Below, piece after piece: positions 8,653 to 20,653 of a stretch of 64,000 bases of DNA. The first letter of the stretch is position 1. The number at the start of each line of letters is the position of its first letter. The stretch covers positions 3,844,001-3,908,000 of the forward strand of contig NZ_CP197466.1 in NCBI RefSeq assembly GCF_052180255.1. The letters run 5' to 3'. The DNA is from Paenibacillus_AM sp052180255 (GTDB lineage: Bacteria > Bacillota > Bacilli > Paenibacillales > NBRC-103111). The notes beneath the pieces are model-generated. The model saw only the letters and a list, made by a program, of their open reading frames with translations. It was not told the origin of the DNA and did not search any database. Made by a program: the position numbers and the translations under genes.

Positions 8653-8679
8653 AAAAAGACCTCAATTGAGGTCTTTTTA
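8653..8679 (-). terminator. Intrinsic terminator of the tRNA cluster, likely bidirectional
   Basis: The palindrome AAGACCTCAATTGAGGTCTT is flanked by A-rich sequence on the left and T-rich sequence on the right, so it can terminate the minus-strand rRNA/tRNA transcript just after tRNA-Lys and also the plus-strand YqgV-like gene. Confidence 0.85.
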
Positions 8680-8685
8680 TCTGTA

Positions 8686-8758
8686 TGAGCCATGAAGGAC
8701 TCGAACCTTCGACACCCTGATTAAAAGTCAGGTGCTCTACCAACTGAGCTAATGGCTC
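8686..8758 (-). tRNA. tRNA-Lys(TTT)
   Basis: The cloverleaf reads on the minus strand with acceptor arm GAGCCAT/ATGGCTC, anticodon loop CTTTTAA (anticodon TTT) and T-arm GGTTCGAGTCC. The discriminator A is followed by TAC rather than CCA, so the CCA end is not encoded here, unlike the other seven tRNAs of the cluster. It is the last tRNA of the operon. Confidence 0.95.
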
Positions 8759-8773
8759 TAATGGTAATAGAAA

Positions 8774-8858
8774 TGGTGGAGGCTGATGGATTCGAACCAC
8801 CGAACTCGAAGAGAGCAGATTTACAGTCTGCCGTGTTTAGCCACTTCACTAAGCCTCC
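8774..8858 (-). tRNA. tRNA-Tyr(GTA)
   Basis: A class II tRNA of 85 nt with a long variable arm. The anticodon stem-loop CAGACTGTAAATCTG gives anticodon GTA, the acceptor is GGAGGCT/AGCCTCC, and CCA is encoded. Confidence 0.96.
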
Positions 8859-8903
8859 ATATAATCAGTATCCCGAATTTATTCATCCGTTATACAAAAA
8901 AAA

Positions 8904-8979
<76 letters not shown>

Positions 8980-9015
8980 ATAATATTCAATTAAGCTTGT
9001 CCATAAGTAAATAAA

Positions 9016-9092
9016 TGGCGGAGCTGACGAGATTCGAACTCGCGGTCTCCTGCGTGACAGGCAGGCATGTTAGGCCTCTACACCACAGCTCC
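9016..9092 (-). tRNA. tRNA-Asp(GTC)
   Basis: The acceptor is GGAGCTG/CAGCTCC with discriminator G, the anticodon is GTC within CCTGCCTGTCACGCAGG, and CCA is encoded. Confidence 0.96.
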
Positions 9093-9109
9093 AAATGCAA
9101 TTTATTTAA

Positions 9110-9185
<76 letters not shown>

Positions 9186-9236
9186 ATATTGTTTTCTTCT
9201 AGTTAAGCAAGCGCTTCACTTTTAGAAATAAAAAAA

Positions 9237-9312
9237 TGGTGGAGGCTAACGGGATCGAACCGCTGACCCTCTGCTTGTAAGGCAGATGCTCTCCCAGCTG
9301 AGCTAAGCCTCC
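9237..9312 (-). tRNA. tRNA-Val(TAC)
   Basis: The acceptor is GGAGGCT/AGCCTCC, the anticodon is TAC within CTGCCTTACAAGCAG, and CCA is encoded. Confidence 0.96.
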
Positions 9313-9322
9313 GAAATGATAT

Positions 9323-9400
9323 TGGTAGCGGCGAAGGGACTCGAACCCCCGACCTCACGGGTATGAACCGTACGCTCTAAACCAGCTGAGCTACACCGCC
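9323..9400 (-). tRNA. tRNA-Met(CAT), elongator type
   Basis: The acceptor is GGCGGTG with a CGCCGC-type partner, and the anticodon is CAT within ACGGTTCATACCCGT. A fully paired first base pair and no GGG/CCC anticodon-stem run make it the elongator rather than the initiator. The D-loop has an extra T (GGTTTAGA), giving 78 nt. CCA is encoded. Confidence 0.92.
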
Positions 9401-9431
9401 ACGTTGATTAAGTTTTAGAGAAGAATAGAAC

Positions 9432-9523
9432 TGGCGGAGAGAGAGGGATTCGAACCCTCGCACCGCTTACGCAGTCTAACCCCTTAGCAGAGGGTCCCCT
9501 TATAGCCACTTGGGTATCTCTCC
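9432..9523 (-). tRNA. tRNA-Ser(GCT)
   Basis: A class II tRNA of 92 nt with a long variable arm. The acceptor is GGAGAGA/TCTCTCC, the anticodon is GCT within CCCTCTGCTAAGGGG, and CCA is encoded. It is the first tRNA downstream of 23S. Confidence 0.95.
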
Positions 9524-9569
9524 AATTAATGCTGCTAAGTACAATGCTTATTCATTATACAGGGTTTAT

Positions 9570-9596
9570 TCCCTGAAAACTAGTAGCTAAACGAAG
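9570..9596 (-). other. 23S processing stem, downstream arm
   Basis: This segment is nearly complementary to 12636-12664 upstream of 23S (shared core GAAAACTAG, ending in AAACGAAG), with one indel and two mismatches. Such arms pair to form the precursor stem cut by RNase III-type or Mini-III enzymes. Confidence 0.75.
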
Positions 9597-9607
9597 GTAA
9601 ATCATGG

Positions 9608-12534
<2,927 letters not shown>

Positions 12535-12635
12535 CTTGCGATCAACTAACTAGGCTGTTCTTATGAAACATAAGAACGCTTTAGATGATTGATGATTTTC
12601 CATTTGCATGGATAACATCGTCCTATGCTTTACTT

Positions 12636-12664
12636 CTTCGTTTCGCTATCTAGTTTTCAAGGAA
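12636..12664 (-). other. 23S processing stem, upstream arm
   Basis: Partner of 9570-9596 across the 23S gene. It shows that 23S has its own precursor stem, separate from that around 16S. Confidence 0.75.
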
Positions 12665-12771
12665 CAAACTTATTTCATTGCCGTTTTGGCGGCAAGAAGT
12701 ATCTTAACACATCGCTTACTTCTGAATCAAGATGTATTTTTTACCAATCCATCTAGCTTAGAAAGTAAGTT

Positions 12772-12847
12772 TGGTGGAGCCAAACGGGATCGAACCGTTG
12801 ACCTCCTGCGTGCAAGGCAGGCGCTCTCCCAGCTGAGCTATGGCCCC
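12772..12847 (-). tRNA. tRNA-Ala(TGC)
   Basis: The acceptor begins GGGGCCA, the anticodon is TGC within CTGCCTTGCACGCAG, the T-arm is GGTTCGATCCC, and CCA is encoded. It sits between tRNA-Ile and 23S. Confidence 0.96.
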
Positions 12848-12864
12848 ATATTGGAGTATTCTAT

Positions 12865-12941
<77 letters not shown>

Positions 12942-12945
12942 TCAA

Positions 12946-13042
12946 AGTTTTACGAAGTAAAACTACTTCGAAAGCATTCACAAACTTTTATGGCAATAGT
13001 TTTCGAAGAAAACTGTGAGAATAAAAGTTGCTTCGTAAGCAA
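12946..13042. repeat. Cluster of short perfect hairpins in the 5S to tRNA-Ile spacer
   Basis: Three short perfect inverted repeats with 3-nt loops lie within about 100 bp: 12946-12964 (arms AGTTTTAC/GTAAAACT), 12998-13014 (AGTTTTC/GAAAACT) and 13028-13042 (TTGCTT/AAGCAA). Loops are GAA or CGT. They may be processing or folding elements. No promoter was recognised in this spacer. Confidence 0.55.
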
Positions 13043-13094
13043 AATCGCTTTCGCAATACTTCTATGTTCTTATGTTACTCTTCTGGAAAATAAA

Positions 13095-13111
13095 AACCCA
13101 CAAGGTGGGTT
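13095..13111 (-). terminator. Terminator-like hairpin immediately after 5S rRNA
   Basis: On the minus strand AACCCAC-CTT-GTGGGTT is followed by TTTATTTTCC, only about 2 nt beyond the 5S 3' end. The structure has a 7-bp stem, a 3-nt loop and a T tract, as in a genuine intrinsic terminator. It lies inside the rRNA operon, ahead of tRNA-Ile, tRNA-Ala and 23S. Confidence 0.65.
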
Positions 13112-13112
13112 C

Positions 13113-13229
13113 GCTTGGCAACGTCCTACTCTCCCAGGACCCTTCGGTCCAAGTACCATCGGCGCTGAAAGGCTTAACGGTCGTGTTCGGGATGGGTACG
13201 CGTGGTTCCCTTTCGCCATCGTCACCAAA
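13113..13229 (-). rRNA. rrf: 5S ribosomal RNA
   Basis: The complement starts GTTTGGTGACGATGGCGAAA and contains CCCATCCCGAACACG and the loop E/D segment TGGTACTTGGACCGAAGGG, closing with GGGAGAGTAGGACGTTGCC. About 117 nt, as expected. It is placed directly downstream of 16S, not after 23S. Confidence 0.95.
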
Positions 13230-13247
13230 CGAATGAAAGGCACTTGA

Positions 13248-13276
13248 CCTTTCAAAACTGAAAACGAGTGAATGAA
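13248..13276 (-). other. 16S processing stem, downstream arm
   Basis: Nearly perfectly complementary to 14994-15023 upstream of 16S (shared cores TTCATTCACTCG and CAGTTTT) with one bulge and one mismatch. The pair would bring the 16S ends together for precursor cleavage. Confidence 0.8.
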
Positions 13277-13317
13277 TGTTATATTTGAATGTTTCCGTTG
13301 CAGGAAACGATTCTCCA

Positions 13318-14869
<1,552 letters not shown>

Positions 14870-14993
14870 AGACTTTTCCAAAGGAAAATGTCTGATGTGA
14901 GCTGATTGCTCAAAATTTACTTACTAGCTTTGTCTTAATCATTCACCCGAAAGTGACAATCTCGACTGTTTGAGATTTTACAATCTCTTTATA

Positions 14994-15023
14994 TTCATTC
15001 ACTCGTTGTTCAGTTTTCAAAGG
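14994..15023 (-). other. 16S processing stem, upstream arm
   Basis: Partner of 13248-13276. The minus-strand sequence has the CCTTTGAAAACTGAACAAC type common in Bacillales rRNA leaders. Confidence 0.8.
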
Positions 15024-15070
15024 ACAATCTTGCTTTTCAGCTTCGCGCCGTTTTAGCGGCGACTTCTTTA

Positions 15071-15099
15071 ATATAACACATCCGACTCTTTCAAGTCAA
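15071..15099 (-). promoter_or_regulatory. rRNA promoter, proximal
   Basis: A -35 TTGACT (15094-15099) and -10 TTATAT (15071-15076; TATATT one base on) are spaced 17-18 bp. It lies between the two GC-rich leader hairpins, about 200 bp upstream of 16S. Confidence 0.65.
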
Positions 15100-15175
15100 G
15101 CGTTTTTTTAAATCTTTTTTCAGCTCAACGCTTGTATGTTTTTGTCGAACGCTGCCGTTTTTAGCGGCGAGTTAT

Positions 15176-15204
15176 AGATTAACAAATATATTAGGATACG
15201 TCAA
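15176..15204 (-). promoter_or_regulatory. rRNA promoter, distal
   Basis: A -35 TTGACG (15199-15204) and -10 TAATCT (15176-15181) are spaced 17 bp and preceded by A/T-rich sequence that could serve as an UP element. With the proximal promoter it forms the tandem pair typical of Bacillales rRNA operons. Confidence 0.65.
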
Positions 15205-15272
15205 CACTTTTCGAAAACTTTTTTAGAAATAAGCTCAAAGACATTGTTATATGAAGATTATCAAATAAAAAA

Positions 15273-15320
15273 GGATCGCAAACCTGAAGAACAACATCGT
15301 TCTAAAAAGGTTTGCGATCC
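15273..15320 (-). terminator. Intrinsic terminator after lysS
   Basis: Thirteen-bp arms GGATCGCAAACCT/AGGTTTGCGATCC enclose a smaller internal hairpin and are followed by a T run on the minus strand. It isolates lysS from the rRNA promoters. Confidence 0.88.
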
Positions 15321-15361
15321 TCTCTCACACCTTGTAGGTGCTATTCATCTAATTAAATGAA

Positions 15362-16864
15362 TTACTCTCCACTGCGCTGCTCACGCATAAGCGGGAATAA
15401 TAATACGTCACGGATAGATGGAGCATTTGTTAATAGCATAACAAGGCGATCTATACCGATTCCAAGTCCACCCGTTGGCGGCATACCGTATTCAAGAGCA
15501 CGGATGAAGTCCTCATCCATCTCATGTGCTTCGTCATTACCATGCTCACGCTCAACAAGCTGCGCCTCAAAGCGTTCCCGTTGATCAATTGGGTCATTAA
15601 GCTCTGTAAAGGCATTCGCATGCTCACGCGCTACGATAAATAGCTCAAAGCGGTCCGTAAATCTTGGATCCACTGGATTCTTCTTCGCAAGTGGTGAGAT
15701 TTCAAGCGGATGACCATACACAAATGTAGGCTGAATTAATGTTTCTTCAACAAACTGTTCAAAGAAGGCATTCAAAATATGACCAAATGTCATGTGCGGC
15801 TCAACCGGCACTTTATGCTCTTTTGCAAGGCGATGCGCTTCCTCATTGGACATCTGTACACCAAAGTCAACGCCAACAACTTCTTTAACTGCGTCAACCA
15901 TGGATACACGACGCCATTGTGGAGTTAGATCCACTTCATGACCTTGATAATTAATTTTCGTAGTACCAAGTACCTCTTGTGCGATATGCGCAACCAGGTT
16001 CTCCGTCAATCTCATGATATCTTTATAATCTGCGTATGCTTCATACAACTCGATCATCGTGAATTCTGGATTGTGACGCGTTGAAATCCCCTCGTTACGG
16101 TAAACACGACCGATTTCATACACTTTCTCCATACCACCAACAATTAGACGCTTCAAATGAAGCTCAATTGCGATACGCATGTATAACTGCATGTCCAACG
16201 CATTGTGATGCGTAATGAATGGACGAGCAGCAGCACCACCAGCAATTGCATGAAGTGTTGGCGTTTCCACCTCTAGATAACCGTTGTTATCTAAATAACG
16301 ACGCATAGATTGAATAATTTTAGAACGCGTAATAAACGTTTGTTGTACATCTTGGTTCATAATTAAATCAACATAACGTTGACGGTAACGAAGCTCTACA
16401 TCTTTGAGTCCATGATATTTTTCAGGCAAAGGAAGAAGTGATTTCGTTAGAACTTCAATTTCTTTTACTTTAACGGAAGTTTCACCTGTTTTTGTTTTGA
16501 AAACAGTACCTTTTACACCAACCATATCACCAAGATCAAGTAGATCAAATGCGCTGTATTTCACATCGCCTACCGCATCTTCACGCACGTAGATTTGGAT
16601 TTTACCTGTGATGTCTTGCAAATGAGCAAAGCTTGCCTTACCCATCGCTCTTTTTTGCATAATACGACCTGCAAGACTAACTTCATTCGCTTGTGCATCA
16701 AGGTCTTCCTTACTTACATCATCATATGCTTTAAGCACTTCTGCTGCATGATGCGTACGGTCGAATTTGTCTCCAAATGGATCGATTCCCATCCCACGAA
16801 GTTCATCCAATTTGTTACGTCTAATCTGCAGCAATTCATTAAGCTCCACTACTTCTTCACTCAT
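15362..16864 (-). CDS. lysS: Lysyl-tRNA synthetase, class II
   Basis: Charges tRNA-Lys with lysine in the cytoplasm. The roughly 500-residue length is normal. The OB-fold anticodon-binding domain occupies about 50-165. The class II core has motif 2 (RNEGISTRHNPEFTM), the flipping/adenylate segment and motif 3 (GIGIDRLVMLL) near the C-terminus. Three start codons lie close together; AAGGAG abuts the first ATG (16873), so the ATGs at 16867 or 16864, 6 and 9 bp away, are better starts. It follows greA after a terminator and precedes the rRNA operon, as in B. subtilis where lysS neighbours dusB and an rRNA operon. Confidence 0.97.
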   Translation of the reverse strand: MSEEVVELNELLQIRRNKLDELRGMGIDPFGDKFDRTHHAAEVLKAYDDVSKEDLDAQANEVSLAGRIMQKRAMGKASFAHLQDITGKIQIYVREDAVGDVKYSAFDLLDLGDMVGVKGTVFKTKTGETSVKVKEIEVLTKSLLPLPEKYHGLKDVELRYRQRYVDLIMNQDVQQTFITRSKIIQSMRRYLDNNGYLEVETPTLHAIAGGAAARPFITHHNALDMQLYMRIAIELHLKRLIVGGMEKVYEIGRVYRNEGISTRHNPEFTMIELYEAYADYKDIMRLTENLVAHIAQEVLGTTKINYQGHEVDLTPQWRRVSMVDAVKEVVGVDFGVQMSNEEAHRLAKEHKVPVEPHMTFGHILNAFFEQFVEETLIQPTFVYGHPLEISPLAKKNPVDPRFTDRFELFIVAREHANAFTELNDPIDQRERFEAQLVEREHGNDEAHEMDEDFIRALEYGMPPTGGLGIGIDRLVMLLTNAPSIRDVLLFPLMREQRSGE

Positions 16865-16912
16865 CATGATCATCTCCTTAACAGCATCTAAAAAAATAGC
16901 GATTTAAGCGGA

Positions 16913-16935
16913 AAAAGCTTCCAGAGGAAGCTTTT
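16913..16935 (-). terminator. Intrinsic terminator after greA
   Basis: Arms AAAAGCTTCC/GGAAGCTTTT with a 3-nt loop, followed by T-rich sequence on the minus strand. It lies between greA and lysS. Confidence 0.8.
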
Positions 16936-16965
16936 CAAAGCACATCTTATGTCATGAAAAATACC

Positions 16966-17442
16966 TTATTTTTTAATATCTAAAATTTCGTATTGGATTG
17001 CACCTACAGGTACTTGAACATCAACACGATCACCTATTTGCTTACCCATAATTGCTTTACCAACTGGACTTTCATTCGAAATCTTACTATTAAAAGGATC
17101 TGATTCTGCGGTACCTACAATTGTGTATTCAACCGTATCGCCAAACTCCATATCTTTAAGCGTCACAATGGAGCCTACGCTCACTTTACTCGTATCCACT
17201 TCATCATTATTAATGATTCGAGCATTACGAAGCATCTTCTCGAGAGTCAAGACTTTACCCTCAACAAAAGCTTGCTCGTTCTTCGCATCTTCGTATTCGG
17301 AGTTTTCACTAATATCGCCATAGCCGATTGCTACTTTGATTCGCTCCGCTACTTCGCGGCGTTTAACAGACTTAAGGTATTCAAGCTCTTCCTCAAGTTT
17401 TTTTAACCCGCTTTGCGTAAGAAGGACCTCTTTCTCGCTCAT
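16966..17442 (-). CDS. greA: Transcription elongation factor GreA
   Basis: Rescues backtracked RNA polymerase by stimulating cleavage of the nascent transcript. Starting at the ATG at 17442 the protein is 158 residues, the standard length. The N-terminal coiled coil includes the tip with ISENSEYEDAKNEQ (acidic residues that enter the polymerase channel), and the C-terminal FKBP-like domain has SPVGKAIMGKQIGDRV. The frame is open 19 codons further upstream, but that extension is not part of the family. It is expressed from its own near-consensus promoter with a leader of about 200 nt. It sits between dusB and lysS. Confidence 0.95.
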   Translation of the reverse strand: MSEKEVLLTQSGLKKLEEELEYLKSVKRREVAERIKVAIGYGDISENSEYEDAKNEQAFVEGKVLTLEKMLRNARIINNDEVDTSKVSVGSIVTLKDMEFGDTVEYTIVGTAESDPFNSKISNESPVGKAIMGKQIGDRVDVQVPVGAIQYEILDIKK

Positions 17443-17584
17443 TTCATCCAATCTCCCGTCATGTGAATATTTTTCCAATCGCTTAACGAATGAACTCACT
17501 TTATCCTAATATATTACGAAGGCATCTCCTGATGACTTGTCATAGACGTGGGTTCTCTGGAAGTATAAATTTAAACGCATAAAA

Positions 17585-17612
17585 TCCCGCCTCACGGATA
17601 TAATCCCGCGGG
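17585..17612 (-). terminator. Hairpin with T run in the greA leader (attenuator or dusB terminator)
   Basis: On the minus strand CCCGC and GCGGG arms enclose about 18 nt and are followed by ATTTTA. It lies downstream of the greA promoter and of dusB, so it could end the folate operon transcript, attenuate greA, or both. Confidence 0.4.
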
Positions 17613-17655
17613 GCAGATTTACCAACAAATGTTGGGAATTGCTAACTATTGACTG

Positions 17656-17684
17656 ATTATATTGCAATGAATTCAAAAAGTCAA
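17656..17684 (-). promoter_or_regulatory. Sigma-A promoter of greA
   Basis: A -35 TTGACT (17679-17684) and a perfect -10 TATAAT (17656-17661) are spaced 17 bp. It starts about 10 bp downstream of the dusB stop and gives a leader of about 200 nt ahead of greA. Confidence 0.8.
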
Positions 17685-17694
17685 TGAAAGCGCC

Positions 17695-18711
17695 TTACTG
17701 CACCATGCTCTTTGCTTCGTCATTTTCCGCGGTTACATCGGCTTCTCCAGAAGCAATATAACGCTCCAAAATGCTAACCATACCTGATCTTGTCGTTTCT
17801 TCCATAATCGCATCTTTCACCCTAGCTGCCCCACGCATTCCTTTGAGATACCATGCTAGATGCTTACGCATTTCCTTTACAGCTACCCGCTCCGTCTTAA
17901 GTGCAATGAGTCGGTCCATATGCAAAATCGCAATGCGCATTTTCTCCTCAGCCGTCGGATCTGCTGGAAGTTCACCATTAGACAAGTATTGTACAGTACG
18001 ATACAACATCCATGGGTTACCCAGTGCAGCACGACCGATCATAACGCCATCACAACCCGTTTGATCCAGCATACGTCTTGCATCCTCAGGGGTATTCACA
18101 TCGCCATTACCGATAACCGGAATTGAAACAGTCTCTTTAACTTGGCGAATAATGTCCCAATCTGCGACGCCTGTGTACATTTGCTCACGCGTACGACCAT
18201 GAACAGACACAGCTGCACCGCCGCCACGTTCAACAGCTTTCGCATTTTCCAATACATAGATGTGGTCACTATCCCAACCGATACGCATCTTAACCGTTAC
18301 AGGTTTGCTAACCGACCCTGAGACGGTACGGATCATCTCCTCGATCTTGTCAGGACGAAGCAGCCAACGTGCGCCAGCATCCGATTTTACAATCTTAGGT
18401 ACTGGACAACCCATATTAATATCAATAATGTCTGCATTTGTCTGTTGATCGACAATTTTAGCAGCCTCTACTAATGTATCTGTATCTCCACCGAAAATTT
18501 GCAAAGACAGCGGCTTTTCGCGATCATCCACATACAACATCTCTAGTGAACGTTCGTTTCCATGTAAAATTGCTTTATCACTTACCATCTCTGCACAGAC
18601 CAGGCCGCAACCAAACTCTTTTGCAATTAAACGAAACGCAGGATTACACACTCCCGCCATTGGTGCAAGAACGACTTGGTTTGGTACTTCAATATTTCCT
18701 ATTTTAAGCAT
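17695..18711 (-). CDS. dusB: tRNA-dihydrouridine synthase (DusB type)
   Basis: Flavin enzyme that reduces uridines of tRNA D-loops to dihydrouridine. The 338-residue TIM-barrel protein shows the substrate-binding and FMN motifs LAPMAGVCNPAFR at the N-terminus, the catalytic-Cys segment DINMGCPVPKIVKSDAG at about 98-114, VHGRTREQMYTGVADW and GNGDVNTPEDA. It is the last gene of the para-aminobenzoate/folate operon, 5 bp after yazB, the same neighbour as in B. subtilis (yacF). Confidence 0.95.
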   Translation of the reverse strand: MLKIGNIEVPNQVVLAPMAGVCNPAFRLIAKEFGCGLVCAEMVSDKAILHGNERSLEMLYVDDREKPLSLQIFGGDTDTLVEAAKIVDQQTNADIIDINMGCPVPKIVKSDAGARWLLRPDKIEEMIRTVSGSVSKPVTVKMRIGWDSDHIYVLENAKAVERGGGAAVSVHGRTREQMYTGVADWDIIRQVKETVSIPVIGNGDVNTPEDARRMLDQTGCDGVMIGRAALGNPWMLYRTVQYLSNGELPADPTAEEKMRIAILHMDRLIALKTERVAVKEMRKHLAWYLKGMRGAARVKDAIMEETTRSGMVSILERYIASGEADVTAENDEAKSMVQ

Positions 18712-18716
18712 TTGCT

Positions 18717-18944
18717 TTACCCTCTTTCTACCGTTTGTGCCATTGGCACTTGCAATTCCTCTACTTCAACTTGAAGCACGCTTGATATGCGACTTAGCAT
18801 CTTATGATCTGGTTTCTTCGCTCCACGCTCAATTGCGCCAAGAACTGCAATAGAAACCCCAAGTAAATCAGCCAACTCCACTTGTGTATATCCTTTTAAT
18901 TTACGAAAAGCGCGTATGCGCTGTGCTAATGAGCTTTTCTCCAT
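18717..18944 (-). CDS. yazB: Small XRE-family helix-turn-helix protein (YazB-like)
   Basis: A 75-residue protein made almost entirely of a Cro/C1-type helix-turn-helix: LAQRIRAFRKLKGYTQVELA, then LLGVSIAVLGAIERGAKKP. It probably binds DNA, but its target is unknown. It overlaps the folK 3' end by 19 bp and ends 5 bp before dusB, so it is translated as part of the folate operon. The position folK-yazB-dusB matches B. subtilis. Confidence 0.88.
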   Translation of the reverse strand: MEKSSLAQRIRAFRKLKGYTQVELADLLGVSIAVLGAIERGAKKPDHKMLSRISSVLQVEVEELQVPMAQTVERG

Positions 18945-19435
18945 AACATGACGCCTTCCTTTCCATCCAAACCTTCTAGTATGTTCGCAAGCTTAGTCAA
19001 ACGCTCTTGATTAGACATACATTGGGTTGCGACTTCAACGAACGGAATCATGACAAATGCTCTTTCCTCCATTCGCGGATGAGGAAGATGGAGATCTTCC
19101 GAATGTATCTTTTCCTCACCATATACCAATAGATCAAGATCTAATGTTCGCGGTCCCCAATGAATCTCACGTGTACGCCCAAGTTTCAATTCGATGTTTA
19201 ACATCGTGTGCAGCAATTCATGAGGTGTGAGGGAAGTTCGTACAGCTATGACCATATTTAAAAATGCATCCTGATCCGTATATCCAACAGGCTCTGTCTC
19301 ATAAATGGATGAGCGAGCAGCCAGTGTAATTTGCTGATCTTGTTCAAGGCATTCCATTGCTTGCTGCAGGAAGCCATTACGGTCTCCCATATTTGAGCCT
19401 AGTGCAATATAGGCTATGGACGCTTCACTAGTCAT
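18926..19435 (-). CDS. folK: 6-hydroxymethyl-7,8-dihydropterin pyrophosphokinase
   Basis: Activates the pterin precursor with ATP for coupling to para-aminobenzoate in folate synthesis. Family features are AYIALGSNMGDR at the N-terminus, the SSIYETEPVG loop and the signature GPRTLDLDLLVYG with metal-binding aspartates, followed by LHLPHPRMEERAFV. The ATG at 19435 has GGGAG 11 bp upstream and yields 169 residues; a TTG 6 bp earlier is less likely. It overlaps folB by 8 bp and yazB by 19 bp. Confidence 0.95.
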   Translation of the reverse strand: MTSEASIAYIALGSNMGDRNGFLQQAMECLEQDQQITLAARSSIYETEPVGYTDQDAFLNMVIAVRTSLTPHELLHTMLNIELKLGRTREIHWGPRTLDLDLLVYGEEKIHSEDLHLPHPRMEERAFVMIPFVEVATQCMSNQERLTKLANILEGLDGKEGVMLWRKAH

Positions 19436-19805
19436 TGGCAATCGTCTCCCGGCTGCGTGTAATCTCTACTGTAACACCTTGGAAGTGAATATCAAAAGGT
19501 GGATGAGGTTTAATGACACGCACGGTTACCTCGTTAATGATAGTATAAGTATGCAACAAACGGGATGCAATGCATTCAGCGAGTGCTTCAATTAGCTTAA
19601 AAGGTTCCCCTTGTACAACCTGCTTGATATGTTCATAGGCTTCCGCATAATTAACGGACTGTTCAATGTCATCGTTTAAGCCAGCTTTGTGCAATGGGAA
19701 TACCATTTCTACATCAACATAATAACGTTGCCCAAGTACATTTTCTTGTGGAATTACACCGTGATAGCCGTAAAATTCCATTCTGGTTAGTATGATTTTA
19801 TCCAA
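19428..19805 (-). CDS. folB: Dihydroneopterin aldolase
   Basis: Converts 7,8-dihydroneopterin to 6-hydroxymethyl-dihydropterin and glycolaldehyde. The 125-residue size is normal. It has the N-terminal MEFYGYHGVIPQE motif (active-site Tyr and Glu), the QSVNYAEAYEHIKQV segment and the LIEALAECIAS stretch, ending with the conserved KPHPP segment. It overlaps folK by 8 bp and follows folP by 11 bp in the folate operon. Confidence 0.96.
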   Translation of the reverse strand: MDKIILTRMEFYGYHGVIPQENVLGQRYYVDVEMVFPLHKAGLNDDIEQSVNYAEAYEHIKQVVQGEPFKLIEALAECIASRLLHTYTIINEVTVRVIKPHPPFDIHFQGVTVEITRSRETIAND

Positions 19806-19816
19806 GTTAAAGCCTC

Positions 19817-20653
19817 CTATATGAGTTCAGGTTGCATTCTTACGATGGCATCTGTCATAACAGCCACACGCTTCATTGCTTTTACATCATGTACACGCAT
19901 CACATCACAACCTTGTGCAATACCAAGCGCAACAGTAGCTGCCGTGCCTTCGACAACATCCTCAGGCGGTAAACCACCAAGTGTGTTACGAATCATTCGC
20001 TTACGCGAGGTGCCTAGCAAGATTGGATATCCGAGCCTCGTCAAATCTTGCAGATGATTCATAAGCAGCAAATTCTGCTCTTGTGTCTTGGCAAATCCAA
20101 TACCAGGGTCAAGTATAATTTGGTTGTCATCTACACCCGCAGCATGCGCAATTGCGATACTCTCTAGCAAGTCTTTTGCTACATCCTGCAGATAATCGAC
20201 ATAATCAATCTGCTCACGGTTATGCATTAATATCACAGGACAACGATGCTTTGCAGCAACCGTTGCCATCAAAGGATCACGCTTAAAACCCCAAACATCA
20301 TTAATTATGGCTGCCCCGGCATGAAGGGCTTGATCTGCTACTTCTGCTTTATAAGTATCAATTGATATTGGAACGGAAAGCTCACTAGATATCGCTTGAA
20401 TAACAGGTATTACTCGTCGTAATTCCTCTTCTTGTCCAACTTCTTCTGATCCAGGGCGCGTCGATTCTCCCCCAATATCAATAATGTCTGCCCCTTCAGC
20501 AATCATTTCCTTCGCCCGCTTCAAGGCTGTCTCCACTGTAACGTATGATCCTCCATCTGAAAATGAATCTGGCGTTACATTCAAAATACCCATAATAAGC
20601 GTTCTACGCCCTAATTCCAAATCTTGATTATGGTAACTTAATGTACGAATCAT
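19817..20653 (-). CDS. folP: Dihydropteroate synthase
   Basis: Joins para-aminobenzoate to the activated pterin; the sulfonamide target. The TIM-barrel signatures are MGILNVTPDSFSDGG near the N-terminus, DIIDIGGESTRPGS, IINDVWGFK, and near the C-terminus GTSRKRMI and the R-H motif VMRVHDV. Length is 278 residues. It overlaps pabC by 4 bp, so PABA synthesis and its use are translationally linked. Confidence 0.97.
   Translation of the reverse strand: MIRTLSYHNQDLELGRRTLIMGILNVTPDSFSDGGSYVTVETALKRAKEMIAEGADIIDIGGESTRPGSEEVGQEEELRRVIPVIQAISSELSVPISIDTYKAEVADQALHAGAAIINDVWGFKRDPLMATVAAKHRCPVILMHNREQIDYVDYLQDVAKDLLESIAIAHAAGVDDNQIILDPGIGFAKTQEQNLLLMNHLQDLTRLGYPILLGTSRKRMIRNTLGGLPPEDVVEGTAATVALGIAQGCDVMRVHDVKAMKRVAVMTDAIVRMQPELI

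Larger units (their letters stand above)
14870..15272 (-). other. rRNA operon leader and promoter region
   Basis: No gene is seen in this roughly 400-bp stretch. It holds two tandem rRNA promoters (15071-15099 and 15176-15204) and the upstream 16S processing arm (14994-15023). Just ahead of mature 16S is a hairpin (GACATTTTCC/GGAAAAGTC-like arms, 14870-14895). Two GC-rich stem-loops of the form GCCG-TTTT-AGCGGC lie near 15046-15062 and 15153-15168. A related GCCGTTTTGGCGGC occurs near 12681, upstream of 23S. Confidence 0.7.
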
